Assembly: GCF_947255005.1 (NCBI RefSeq)
Contig: NZ_CAMYFI010000049.1
Location: 1-16,690 of the forward strand
Direction of reading: 5' to 3'
From: an uncultured Tessaracoccus sp.
GTDB lineage: Bacteria; Actinomycetota; Actinomycetes; Propionibacteriales; Propionibacteriaceae
Length of the DNA stretch: 16,690 bases
Shown here: in pieces, positions 1 to 7,884 of the stretch
Layout: every line of letters starts with the position of its first letter
Position numbering within the stretch: the first letter of the stretch is position 1
Notes under the pieces: model-generated
Told to the model about the DNA's origin: nothing
Databases searched by the model: none
The model's input: the letters and a program-made list of their open reading frames with translations, nothing else
Position numbers and translations under genes: made by a program

Positions 1-1
1 G

Positions 2-73
2 CTCGAATCGTTCGCGAAGTACGTTGCGCCCGAACTCGGCTGGGAGCCGGCGAACGCGTCGTCGAATCCTTGA
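2..73 (+). CDS. C-terminal tail of an unidentified protein (partial)
   Basis: An open frame enters from the left edge and ends at TGA 71-73, giving 23 residues that include FAKYVAPELGWEP. The residues look like a real protein C-terminus. The tail faintly resembles C-termini of luciferase-like (LLM class) flavin-dependent oxidoreductases, which often end in a helix with a V-x-P pattern, but this is too short to assign. The gene lies mostly outside the window and its function cannot be stated. Confidence 0.35.
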   Translation, partial: LESFAKYVAPELGWEPANASSNP

Positions 74-115
74 CGCCGCCCGCCCGTTTGGCCAGCGATC
101 CTCCGACCCGAGTTG

Positions 116-560
116 CACAACTTTAGTGCCCGAGTGATGTGAGCGGCCCTCGATGGTGTCGATGGTGCGGTGTTCTTGCGCGGTGAGTGTTTGCCCATCA
201 CGGACCGCGCGCTTGGGGGAGTATTGCCAGATCATGGGGTGCCTTCATGATCTGGGAGCCGACGATGAACCGCAGCCCGGCGGCATCGATTTCCTTCTCC
301 GCCTCGAAATACAGCGTGGTCACGTCATACAACAACAGCGAAGCGTCCCGGCAGGGCTGTTTCCGCACATGTGTGAAGCTCGCTGCTGCGAGCTGCTCCC
401 GGTAATCCTTGCTGGCGCAGCGCTGCAGGGCTCGTTTCACCGTCGACAGGTGCACGGGTTGGAGGCCGAGTGCTTCGATCACGTGCAGGCTGTTCAGCTT
501 CGAGGTCGGCTCCACTAGCCGAGCCAACGCGAGTTGGAAGAACGTCTCATCCTTACGCAT
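116..560 (-). pseudogene. Decayed IS1634/IS1549-type DDE transposase
   Basis: Read on the minus strand, residues such as LARLVEPTSKL and LLLYDVTTLYFEAEKE match the conserved N-terminal half and first catalytic Asp region (YDVTTLYFE) of IS1634/IS1549-type transposases (IS4 superfamily). Straight after FEAEKE the frame jumps to LRFIVGSQIMKAPHDLA, a motif that normally lies far more C-terminal, so the central catalytic region is deleted. The frame stops at 198, but a second frame continues with IWQYSPKRAVRDGQTLTAQE, typical of the next part of the same family, so a frameshift lies near 230. Similarity stops near 116, and the N-terminal roughly 100-150 residues are also missing. It is an inactive relic. 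The family is known; the deletion and frameshift are read from the sequence. Confidence 0.8.
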
Positions 561-575
561 CGGCTTAGGAACGAA

Positions 576-1019
576 CTAGGGAATCTGAGGACGCCGTCTC
601 GTCGACTTCAGCTCCGAGCGCCGTTTCTTCGCTTCAAGACGGCGTCGTACCGAGCCCTGCGTCGGCGTTGTCCTGCGCCGCGGGGGAGGAGGCGGAGCGA
701 GCGCCTCGCGCAACAGGGCAGCCATGCGGCGACGTGCCTCGGCGCGGTTGCGGACCTGCGACCGTTGGGTCGACGCCGACAAGGTAAGGACGGTGCCGTC
801 CAGGAGGTGCTCGAGGTTGCGAAGGACGCGGCGACGCTGGGCGTCGGAAAGCGATGCACACGTGGCGATATCGATGGAAAGCTGTACCTTGCTGTCCGTC
901 GTGTTGACGCCCTGGCCGCCCGGCCCCGACGACTTCGCGAACCGCTCCGTCAGATCGGCGGCTGCGATAACTACACCGCCGGGGATCCCCGGGCCGGGTG
1001 CGATGGTCAGGTCGTTCAT
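576..1019 (-). CDS. arfB: Alternative ribosome-rescue factor ArfB (peptidyl-tRNA hydrolase)
   Basis: 147 residues, close to the usual ~140 of ArfB/YaeJ. ArfB enters the empty A site of ribosomes stalled on truncated mRNA and hydrolyses the peptidyl-tRNA ester. The class-I release factor signature SGPGGQGVN lies at residues 31-39, with the catalytic GGQ at 34-36, followed by the family-typical TDSKVQL. The last ~35 residues are rich in Arg and Lys, as expected for the tail that threads into the mRNA channel. ATG 1019 is chosen because the similarity begins right after it and a purine-rich GGTGGG lies upstream; the frame is open further upstream but without family similarity. It is 98 nt downstream of the large DUF6493-like gene on the same strand and could be co-transcribed with it. 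Confidence 0.92.
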   Translation of the reverse strand: MNDLTIAPGPGIPGGVVIAAADLTERFAKSSGPGGQGVNTTDSKVQLSIDIATCASLSDAQRRRVLRNLEHLLDGTVLTLSASTQRSQVRNRAEARRRMAALLREALAPPPPPRRRTTPTQGSVRRRLEAKKRRSELKSTRRRPQIP

Positions 1020-1117
1020 GCAGCCCACCCTACGTTCTTGCCGCCCGCGTGTGCCGCCTCGTCGTCGCGTCGAGAGGCATTCGACCTCCTCGGTGGTCGC
1101 CTCGTGGGAGTTTTCAG

Positions 1118-4100
1118 TCAGCTCAGGGACTTGGCTGCGCCGAAGTCTGTGGCCAGCGCCCGGGCCTTCTTCACCGCCGCGGACGAACCCTTCTTCGCCG
1201 CCAACGCGCCGATGCCGTCCCACGCGTCAGCCGGTACGTACTCTCGTCGGGTGGCTTCGAGCAGGACCTCGGCGTGCAGCGTCACGACGTCGAGGACTCG
1301 GTTCACCCACTTCGGTAGCGTGCCCTGGCCCCCGGCAAACCGCAGGGGTTCGCTCAACGTTGGCCACAAGAACGGCAGCAACCCGGGCTGCTCCTCGAGG
1401 ACGTGCACCACTCGTGCCGGGCTCCACACCTCGTGGTATGGCAGCAACCCGATCACGGCGGCCTTCACAGCAGCGGAGCCGTACGCCCTCTTCTCAGCCA
1501 GTTCCTGTACCAGCCTCCTCTTCACATGGACGTCCTCGGCGCGCACCGCCAGATAGGCGATCACTACCGCAACCAGCGCGTCGGAAAGCTCGGTTGCACC
1601 CCCGTTCAATGGGCGGTTCGTACCCTCGCGCCAGTTCCTGAAATCGTCGGCGACCAGGGCTTTGCCGTCCCAATGCAGCCAGCTTTCCTTGCCTTCCGGC
1701 TCGTCCTGGCTCACACGCCTGCAGATGGCCTGGCCCTCCTTCGCGATGTCGTAGAGCCATCTGGTCGGCCTATCAATCTCGAACACAGTCGCCGGGTAGC
1801 CGGGCACAACCATGTCGAGGTGCAGGTGCGTCTGTTTTGTGTTCGAACTCGATCCAGGTAACGAGTACGTCACCCCATCCGGGATGTTCGGTTTGGTCCC
1901 GGCTGCTGCCGGCCAGATCCGTTCGAACCGCGCTACGTCGAGCGCAGGCGTAGCAGGCTGCGGAGGTTCCACCTGCCGGTCGGGCAACTGTCCGACGACG
2001 GCCTTGGCGGCGACAACCGCCTTCGACGACCCGCTCCGAGCCGCCAACGCGCGCACCCCCGGCACCTCCAACGCTGACGCCGGTGCAACACCCGAGGTGA
2101 CCGCAGCCAGCACCTCGCCGACGTAGTCCTGCATCGCCTGAGCTGCCTCGGCGGTGCCTGCCAACATCCGCGGGGCTTTGAGAGAGGCGACGAGCACGTC
2201 GTCCAACACCGGCCAGACAACCGACAACATGCCGCGATCCGCAGCGTCGCGTAACGACTCGACAAATGATGCGATGTTGCTCAGCTGAGCACCCCAGTCG
2301 AGGTAGTCGATGTTGGCAACGCCGGGCACTAACAGCCCGCGCTCCCAGGCTTCTTGTAGCGCCAACGCTGACTCGGTGGCATGCTCCGGACGGCCTTGGC
2401 AGTGCACCGCCAGCAAATTCACCGCACCTCCCGGCCCAAGTGGCTTGGCGCTGCGAGCTAACTGCCGAGCCATGGCCGACGTCTCGTCCGGGAAGTGTCG
2501 TCGATCAAAGTGGATATTCAGGGCGTCACCCCAGTTGGGGAAAACCCCGAAGTAGCACCCGATACAGTTATTGACGCTCATCTTGCGGTCCAACCCGACC
2601 AACGACTTGGGCCAGGTCAAGCTGTCATTGCGGTCTGACGAGGCAAAAGGCGCCTCCATATCGACGAATGGTCTCTTCAGGTAGGACATGATCACTTGGG
2701 CTGTGTTTCGAAGTAGCAGCCTGCCGTTTGCCAGCTTCACCGGAACCTCGGGCAGGCTGGCTTTAGCGTCCGCCTTCGTCACGTCGAGGCGAGCCAGCGC
2801 CATAACCAGGTCAGCCTGCAGCACCGGGACGTCTGCGGCCGCATACTTTTCCAGGGACGCAACCAGATCGTCGAACTCGACACTCAGATCAACCCGCGAT
2901 GGCTGCGACAGCAGGCAGGGGATCTGTCCGAGGTGATCAAACGTGCTTTCAACACGCATGTCCCACAAGGAGCTTCGCGCTCGCCGATGGGGCTGCGCCG
3001 GTTCCCCCGCCAGCCAGTTGCGAACGACGTCTAGCCAGGGCACCGACGAGATCCCACTGAGCGCCCTTCGGGTGTCGTCCATGCTGTGGTTAGCCAGGGC
3101 GACCGCCAGCGCCAGGAATCGTTCTTCGTCCAAGTCGACCACATCAAGGTCACCCCGAGATGTCAACACTCGAAGCGCTTCGGTCAACCCCTCCGGAGTG
3201 ACCTCACCCAGCTGAAACTTCGGGACGCTCCACAGCTGTGGAGTTGGCTGCCACAGCCCGGTGACCTCGGGTTCTTCGCTTGGAGCCGTGGGGCTCACGT
3301 TCCAATTCGCCAGCACCGCTGCGGCCAGCTTCGCCGTGGCTTTGTCGCGGGACTGGGCAAGTTCACCCAGTCTCTCGGAGAGTAGTTCAGCACTCGCCTG
3401 GCCGGGGAAAGCCCGCTGCTTCAAGGCCTGCAGCACCTGCCGCAGTGCCTTCTGCGTCTTCACGTACAGGCAAGCCAGAGCCACTTCTCCCACCATGTCG
3501 TCGGCTACATGCGCGATCAGCCGAGGCCCGAAGCCCTCGACGATCGGCGCCTCACCTTGACTCAGGATGGGGATCAGCGCATCGGCGCGGGCGGCCAGTT
3601 CATCGTCGGTTATCGCGAAGTCGTTCACGATCAATGACGTGAGTGCTTTGCGGTCACCAGGACGCACCGCCGCATCCAAAGACACGACGAGCTGCTCCAG
3701 CCCCGAGTCACGCTCGATCATCCCCGCCTTGGTCGCAGCGGAAAGAAGCTTGCCCAAAGGCCCCGTCATGGGTACGCCTGAATGCAGTGCTGCCCGCCAG
3801 TGCTCGTCAAATGAAGGACGCAATTCTTCGAGGGTCGGGAGCGCACGATCATCAGAGCGTGCGATTTCGGCGACGTCCCCGGTAAGCGCCGCAAGCGCCA
3901 CTACTGCCCAGTCTTTGAGGTAGTCGATTTTTTCCGGGACGGGTAGCCCGAGGTCGCACACCAACCGGACGGCTGCCTCCCCATGAGCGGACAGGGAGTG
4001 CTCAAACGGCCTCAGACGAGGGGTGCACACCTGATCGATGAACTTGGCGGCGTAAGTCTCGCCACGTTGGGCGACACATCTGGCCAAAACAACGTCGTCG

Positions 4101-4384
4101 GTCTCCCACAGCCGCGACGCTGTCCTGCTCGCATCCACACCGAGACGCAACGCAAACAGGGCGAGCATGGTTTCATTGACGCTTACCGCGCTGATCCAGC
4201 CGTAAACGTTGGATCTGATCTTCCCGTACTCGCCCCAGTCGCCGGTTCTCAGCCCAGCCAGAGCCACCTTCTGTTGTTCCTTCGTGCCCAGCGGCAGTGT
4301 TGGCGCATCGGCAACATCAGCCTCGGCCCAACCTAATTCACGAAAGATCTCAATGGCCTCATCGAGCCTCGGGTTCAGTTTCAT
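1118..4384 (-). CDS. Very large DUF6493-like helical protein paired with a SWIM protein
   Basis: 1088 residues, no signal peptide or membrane segment seen. The sequence is Ala/Leu-rich with repeated short amphipathic helices, consistent with an alpha-solenoid (HEAT-like) scaffold. Sections such as the ALALQEAWERG region and the C-terminal part resemble the DUF6493 family of actinomycetes, usually encoded beside SWIM zinc-finger proteins. I see no Walker, nuclease or protease motif. The start at ATG 4384 overlaps the SWIM gene stop as ATGA (4384-4381), so translational coupling and a shared complex are likely; AGGGA lies just upstream. An upstream in-frame extension to 4498 exists but falls inside the SWIM gene and has no family look. 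Biochemical function is unknown. Related SWIM loci elsewhere often include MoxR-type AAA and VWA genes, but none is present in this window. Confidence 0.8.
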   Translation of the reverse strand: MKLNPRLDEAIEIFRELGWAEADVADAPTLPLGTKEQQKVALAGLRTGDWGEYGKIRSNVYGWISAVSVNETMLALFALRLGVDASRTASRLWETDDVVLARCVAQRGETYAAKFIDQVCTPRLRPFEHSLSAHGEAAVRLVCDLGLPVPEKIDYLKDWAVVALAALTGDVAEIARSDDRALPTLEELRPSFDEHWRAALHSGVPMTGPLGKLLSAATKAGMIERDSGLEQLVVSLDAAVRPGDRKALTSLIVNDFAITDDELAARADALIPILSQGEAPIVEGFGPRLIAHVADDMVGEVALACLYVKTQKALRQVLQALKQRAFPGQASAELLSERLGELAQSRDKATAKLAAAVLANWNVSPTAPSEEPEVTGLWQPTPQLWSVPKFQLGEVTPEGLTEALRVLTSRGDLDVVDLDEERFLALAVALANHSMDDTRRALSGISSVPWLDVVRNWLAGEPAQPHRRARSSLWDMRVESTFDHLGQIPCLLSQPSRVDLSVEFDDLVASLEKYAAADVPVLQADLVMALARLDVTKADAKASLPEVPVKLANGRLLLRNTAQVIMSYLKRPFVDMEAPFASSDRNDSLTWPKSLVGLDRKMSVNNCIGCYFGVFPNWGDALNIHFDRRHFPDETSAMARQLARSAKPLGPGGAVNLLAVHCQGRPEHATESALALQEAWERGLLVPGVANIDYLDWGAQLSNIASFVESLRDAADRGMLSVVWPVLDDVLVASLKAPRMLAGTAEAAQAMQDYVGEVLAAVTSGVAPASALEVPGVRALAARSGSSKAVVAAKAVVGQLPDRQVEPPQPATPALDVARFERIWPAAAGTKPNIPDGVTYSLPGSSSNTKQTHLHLDMVVPGYPATVFEIDRPTRWLYDIAKEGQAICRRVSQDEPEGKESWLHWDGKALVADDFRNWREGTNRPLNGGATELSDALVAVVIAYLAVRAEDVHVKRRLVQELAEKRAYGSAAVKAAVIGLLPYHEVWSPARVVHVLEEQPGLLPFLWPTLSEPLRFAGGQGTLPKWVNRVLDVVTLHAEVLLEATRREYVPADAWDGIGALAAKKGSSAAVKKARALATDFGAAKSLS

Positions 4385-5790
4385 TCGGGTCCCTGTCGTC
4401 CGGTGGGGCTGGTGGAGTCTACTTCCGGGACAATCAACGATCGCGGGGTCGCCGCTGCCTTGTTGTGGGTCAGCATAACCGCGAGAACATGCTTGCACGG
4501 CCCACGGTCGCCGCCGTGTGAGAGGTACCAGGTGCAGCTGCAGGTGGCGCCCTTCTCGGGGGCGGAAGCGTCGGGGCCGAGCCGCACGCCGTATTCGATG
4601 TCGCCCGACCTGACGATCCAGGCCTCCGAGCCGGCGCTTCGCACGGCGTTGGCGGACACGAGCTTCCGCGCTGCAGTCAACCGTGGGTTGTCCTTTTCGA
4701 CACGGTCAGGCGAGTCGGGCAGTTCACGATGGAAGTAGGCCTGGTCGTTGACGTCCCACCCCACGCGACCAGAGGCCGCGAGCACCGCAAGCGCGGCCTG
4801 CACCCGAGCCTCGGGGAGCGCGGTGTCATTGGCGAGGCGATGAACGTCGATGATCGGCTCAAAGGCCAACATGGCGCTGACGAGGTCGGCGTCCTCCGTG
4901 ACGTTCGGTTCTGCCAGTGAGGTCAGCAAGGAGCCTTCGCCGGAGTAGCCGCGCCATTCTTTATCGGTCAGCCCGAGGGTGAGCCGGGCGTCTGGCAGCT
5001 GCAGAGTGATCATCGCGCCGACGGTGTGCTCGTCGGCGGGGCGGTGGACAATGAGTCCTTGCACGTGAGGCATCAGCCGTTTCAGCGCGCTCAGCCGCTG
5101 CAGACCGCTGACCTGCACTGCTCCTGGCGACGCCACCGCACTGGCCTTTACTGTGCCGCGCGACGAGGACAGCCATGCCGAACGCCCGGACACGCTCGCG
5201 GCCGGCAATCCGGCAAGGAACTGGCGCGCACCCGAGGCAGACACCCGGAACGCTTCGACGAAACCTTGTTGTGACTGCGCCGCGTTGCCCAGCGCGCGCA
5301 CCCAGCGCGGCGGCATCGTCACGGGACGCTCAATCGTGGAAGTCGCCGTCGTCGCCGCCCGCAGCCCGTCTGCGCCGACGTCGACGTGCAGGAGTTCATT
5401 GCGCGGCAGATTGGACAGCAACGCCCTGGACGCTGGGCCGATGTCGACATTGGTGGTGCCGCGTCCGATGTCGCCGCCGTCAAGACCCGAGCCCATCAAC
5501 TCGAAGCATGCGTAGACGGCGTTGCACGCCGAGAAACACTCGGCCCGCAGCCGATCGCCGTGCGCGGAAAGGATCGGGTCGCGCTCCGACATCGGCGTGT
5601 AGTTGTAGTAGCGGGTGGCGGTGATGTCGGCGAGCGTCACGAGCCCGCGGGCGAGCACCTGCGGGTGGGTTGCGAAGCCGTGGAAGAAACTGGGGGATGC
5701 GTTGAGTCCGTCCGGCTCCAGCCCGGGAGCAAGTGCGAGCGTGAGCCGGTTGTCTATGAGAGTGGTTTCTCTGGAAAAGACCCTTTCCAT
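4381..5790 (-). CDS. SWIM zinc-finger family protein
   Basis: 469 residues. The zinc-binding SWIM motif is complete near the C-terminus: C417-x-C419-x12-C432-x-H434. SWIM domains bind DNA or protein partners; the role of this bacterial family is unknown. The N-terminal half carries the family's conserved stretches, such as FFHGFATHP, the ATRYYNYTP region and the GTTNVDIGP region. ATG 5790 is preferred because GGAGGT lies at 5795-5800, four nt upstream, and because the longer start at 5907 would run into a decayed nucleotidyltransferase read on the other strand (5886-6112). ATG 5832 is a weaker alternative. It overlaps the next gene by ATGA, so the two form an operon. Confidence 0.88.
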   Translation of the reverse strand: MERVFSRETTLIDNRLTLALAPGLEPDGLNASPSFFHGFATHPQVLARGLVTLADITATRYYNYTPMSERDPILSAHGDRLRAECFSACNAVYACFELMGSGLDGGDIGRGTTNVDIGPASRALLSNLPRNELLHVDVGADGLRAATTATSTIERPVTMPPRWVRALGNAAQSQQGFVEAFRVSASGARQFLAGLPAASVSGRSAWLSSSRGTVKASAVASPGAVQVSGLQRLSALKRLMPHVQGLIVHRPADEHTVGAMITLQLPDARLTLGLTDKEWRGYSGEGSLLTSLAEPNVTEDADLVSAMLAFEPIIDVHRLANDTALPEARVQAALAVLAASGRVGWDVNDQAYFHRELPDSPDRVEKDNPRLTAARKLVSANAVRSAGSEAWIVRSGDIEYGVRLGPDASAPEKGATCSCTWYLSHGGDRGPCKHVLAVMLTHNKAAATPRSLIVPEVDSTSPTGRQGPE

Positions 5791-5820
5791 CCGTACCTCC
5801 AAAGCCGGTGCCCTGCGACG

Positions 5821-5826
5821 ATAGTA
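5821..5826 (-). promoter_or_regulatory. Candidate -10 element for the SWIM operon
   Basis: On the minus strand TACTAT fits the TANNNT pattern and lies about 30 nt upstream of the GGAGGT-led ATG at 5790. No convincing -35 hexamer is seen at the right spacing, so this is a weak call based on position and -10 likeness only. Confidence 0.25.
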
Positions 5827-5885
5827 GGCCATGCTCGCTGCCCCAGCCTTGGTGCGTGCGCGCCGACCCACGAGCATATCGAACC

Positions 5886-6112
5886 CCGTGCCGGCGTTCA
5901 GTACCATGGCGTGGGGAATTAGCGCACTTTGGATCCGTCGTCACCGGTGACTTTGGCGCGGACAGTGACGTCGACTTCCTCGTCGACTTCCTCCCGACCG
6001 GCCGGATCCGTTCGAAGACTTTAGTGTGCTTCGTGACGATCTCCAGGAGATCGTTCAACGCGACGTCGATCTCGTCGTGAAACGAGCCATCAGGAACCCC
6101 TACTTCCGTGAG
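5886..6112 (+). pseudogene. MntA-like nucleotidyltransferase, 5' part, frameshifted
   Basis: Matches the intact nucleotidyltransferase at 13388-13696 over most of its length: HG..., ELAHFGSVVTGDF, then ADSDVDFLVDFLP, and after a frame change DLQEIVQRDVDLVVKRAIRN. It keeps the polymerase-beta-type GS...DxD signature. Two frame breaks are visible, one near 5894 just after the CATGGCGTG segment and one near 6000-6020, where the copy is one base shorter than the intact gene. The last ~75 bp are nearly identical to the intact copy, with mostly synonymous differences. The match ends abruptly at TTCCGTGAG (6104-6112), where type III Res-like sequence begins. No start codon is retained. It cannot make a functional protein. 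Confidence 0.85.
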
Positions 6113-6791
6113 GCGGCGCCAAGGGCGAGGAACTCGGCACCCGGACGGCGGATCTCAAGGGCAGCTATAGCCTGCCCGACATCATCACGGAGCTGCAGGA
6201 AGCCACTTCTCTCACTCGCAAGACCATCGTCGATATTCTGATCGGCAGCGAGCGTCTGGATGACTTCATCAGTAATCCGAACGACTTCATCGCGATGACC
6301 AGCGTTCACTCACAGCAGAGCTTGGGGCGCTGCAGGTGGAAGGCGTCCAGTACGAGCGGATTGCGGGCTCGATCGACGAGCTCCGCGAGCTACAGAAAGA
6401 CGGGCAGGAGGAGAAAGAGCGCTTCCTCGACCAGATGTACAAGGTGCAGCACACCCAGAAGACCGACTTCGACTACGTCGTATTCGACTCCGACGTGGAG
6501 CGCCAGTTCGCAGAACTGCTGGACTCCCGCGAGGACATCAAGTTGTTCATGAAGCTGCCCGCCAAATTCAAGATCGACACCCCGGTCGGCCCGTACAACC
6601 CTGACTGGGCAATCATCAAGCAGGAAGACGGTGAAGATCGGATCTACGTGATCCGCCAGACGAAAGGCACCCTCGAAGACTCGAAACTCCGTCCTACCGA
6701 GCTCGCCAAGATCAGGTCCGCCAAACGTCACTTTGAAGCTATCGGCATCGACGACTACGCACGAGCGACGCCAGGAGCATGGAAGCTGTGA
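6113..6791 (+). pseudogene. C-terminal remnant of type III restriction endonuclease subunit Res
   Basis: The sequence begins in mid-protein with a GEELGTRTADLKGSY-like stretch, then SLPDIITELQEATSLTRKT and DDFISNPNDFIAM, changes frame near 6297-6306, and continues as QVEGVQYERIAGSIDELREL to the stop TGA at 6789-6791. The block with VFDSDVERQFAELLDSRED, FMKLPAKFKIDTPVGPYNPDW and IRQTKGT is the typical endonuclease end of type III Res proteins, including the PD-(D/E)xK-like core (PDW...RQTK; family members usually have E rather than Q before TK). The helicase motor domains and the Mod partner are absent. A GTG-started open frame from 6336 could still be read but would encode only 151 residues. 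I infer an inactive remnant, joined directly to the nucleotidyltransferase fragment upstream. Confidence 0.85.
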
Positions 6792-6921
6792 GGCGAGGGG
6801 CAGGCTCGCGGGCGGTCAGGCACTCTGACTGAGCTCGAGGTGTCAGCCTCTTCGAGGGCCAGCGGTGGGGTGCTTATCCAGCCGAGCAGTCTCGGAGGGT
6901 GTACGTGCTGAGCACGATCTC

Positions 6922-6950
6922 TTGATCGTAGACCTTCTGGGGTCTATGGT
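6922..6950 (+). promoter_or_regulatory. Leaderless promoter and operator of the HigBA operon
   Basis: TTGATC (6922-6927), a 17-bp spacer and TATGGT (6945-6950) form a good sigma-70-type promoter. The A of the toxin ATG at 6958 lies 7 nt after the -10, so the mRNA is probably leaderless. An inverted repeat TAGACC-N6-GGTCTA (6929-6946) covers the spacer and the start of the -10, a suitable place for the HTH antitoxin to bind and shut off its own operon. Positions are read directly; autorepression is inferred from how HigA-type antitoxins usually work. Confidence 0.6.
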
Positions 6951-6957
6951 GGTGTCT

Positions 6958-7308
6958 ATGTGGAGCGTGGACATCGAGCTGATCGCAGGATGGCTCGCTT
7001 CGCTGGATAACGACTCTCGGGAGCAGGTTGTGGCTGCAATCGAGTTGCTGGAAGACCGAGGCCCTCAGCTCGGACGGCCGATCGTCGATACCGTGTCTTC
7101 GTCGAGGCATCGAAATATGAAGGAGCTCCGGCCCGGATCATCTGGTCGGACAGAGCTCCGCATCCTTTTCGCTTTTGACCCAGTACGTGAGGCGATCATG
7201 CTTATTGCTGGTGATAAGTCGGGTAGCTGGAAGCGATGGTACGCGCGCAATATCCCGAGGGCCGATGACCTCTTCGATGAACATTTGCGTAGATTGAAAG
7301 GAGAATGA
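6958..7308 (+). CDS. HigB-type (RelE/ParE superfamily, Gp49-like) toxin
   Basis: 116 residues. Toxins of this family are ribosome-dependent mRNA interferases. The family pattern is clear: SRHRNMKELRPGSSGRTELRI (residues 49-69), followed by LFAFDPVREAIMLIAGDKSG and WKRWYARNIPRADDLFDEHL. The conserved KELR, RTELRILFAF and GDKSG-W elements are all present, so the protein looks intact. ATG 6958 is chosen because homologues begin with an MW-x-V segment and it sits 7 nt after a -10 hexamer; earlier in-frame starts (6946, 6865) lie within or before the promoter. Its stop overlaps the antitoxin reading frame start region (TGA 7306-7308). Toxin first, antitoxin second is the HigBA order. Confidence 0.9.
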   Translation: MWSVDIELIAGWLASLDNDSREQVVAAIELLEDRGPQLGRPIVDTVSSSRHRNMKELRPGSSGRTELRILFAFDPVREAIMLIAGDKSGSWKRWYARNIPRADDLFDEHLRRLKGE

Positions 7309-7313
7309 GTGAG

Positions 7314-7619
7314 ATGGCTATGTTGTTGAAGGATTTCGTCGCTAATCATCCCGTGGACAGGGAGCGCGTCGATGCGCATAAGGAGCGGATGCTTGCTGAA
7401 GTGCGTGCTTACCGCCTTCGCGAATTGCGTGAACGAGCTGGCCTCACTCAGGCTCAGTTAGCCGAGCGAGTTGGGGTGGGTCAACGCCAGATCTCCAAGA
7501 TTGAGCACGGCGATATCGAGAATGCGAAAGTTGGCACTATTCGTAGGTACCTTGAGGCGGTTGGTGGGGGGCTCTCCATCGAGTATGTGCTGGGCGATCA
7601 GCGCGTGCAGGTGGCCTGA
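7314..7619 (+). CDS. HigA-type XRE-family antitoxin
   Basis: 101 residues. A helix-turn-helix of the Cro/C1 type lies at about residues 34-68 (LRERAGLTQAQLAERVGV, then QRQISKIEHGD). It is expected to neutralise the upstream toxin and repress the operon promoter. AAAGGAG at 7297-7303 is 10 nt before ATG 7314 but only 1 nt before the other in-frame ATG at 7305, which overlaps the toxin stop as ATGA; I prefer 7314, but 7305 (104 residues) is possible. The C-terminal YLEAVGGGLSIEYVLGD region is usual for this family. Confidence 0.9.
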   Translation: MAMLLKDFVANHPVDRERVDAHKERMLAEVRAYRLRELRERAGLTQAQLAERVGVGQRQISKIEHGDIENAKVGTIRRYLEAVGGGLSIEYVLGDQRVQVA

Positions 7620-7884
7620 GTATCAACGCGGTGACTGCGGGGTCTTGCCTGTCCCGTTGTTACCGCGACTCTCGTAGTTCCTTTGCCTTTGTAAGGAATG
7701 CCGGCCTGGAGTCGACGTCGTGGATGCGTGTCCATCGGCGGGGCAATGCGTTGGTCGACGGCGCACGCTGACCCGGTTCAGTATCGCCACCCGCTGCTGG
7801 GGCCCGTGTTCTTGGCTCACGCGGAGAACCGATTACAGGCCGTTCGCCCCTCAGTAAAGAGTTGCTCGTTGAGTGCGACGACGT
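7620..7884. other. Intergenic region, nothing recognised
   Basis: Between the convergent HigBA and RelBE pairs. No supported gene, no hairpin followed by a T tract, and no repeat was recognised. Open frames here lack family similarity and ribosome binding sites. Confidence 0.5.

Noticed and set aside
724..1641. Long + strand open frames opposite arfB and the DUF6493-like gene
   Set aside because: They are high-GC antisense shadows with Arg/Pro/Ser-rich low-quality sequence, and no family or ribosome binding site.
4384..4498. N-terminal extension of the DUF6493-like protein
   Set aside because: It lies in the 3' end of the SWIM gene, lacks family-like residues, and ATG 4384 has the typical ATGA coupling.
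5791..5907. Longer SWIM protein starting at ATG 5907
   Set aside because: That start has no ribosome binding site and lies in sequence homologous to the nucleotidyltransferase on the other strand; ATG 5790 has GGAGGT.
5480..6058. Minus-strand 192-residue frame beginning MNDLLEIVTKHTKV
   Set aside because: It is the antisense of the nucleotidyltransferase relic and then of the SWIM gene; the same antisense peptide start appears opposite the intact copy (13286-13666).
6336..6791. A separate 151-residue gene starting at GTG 6336
   Set aside because: The residues continue a Res protein whose earlier part lies just upstream in another frame; this is a remnant, not an independent gene.
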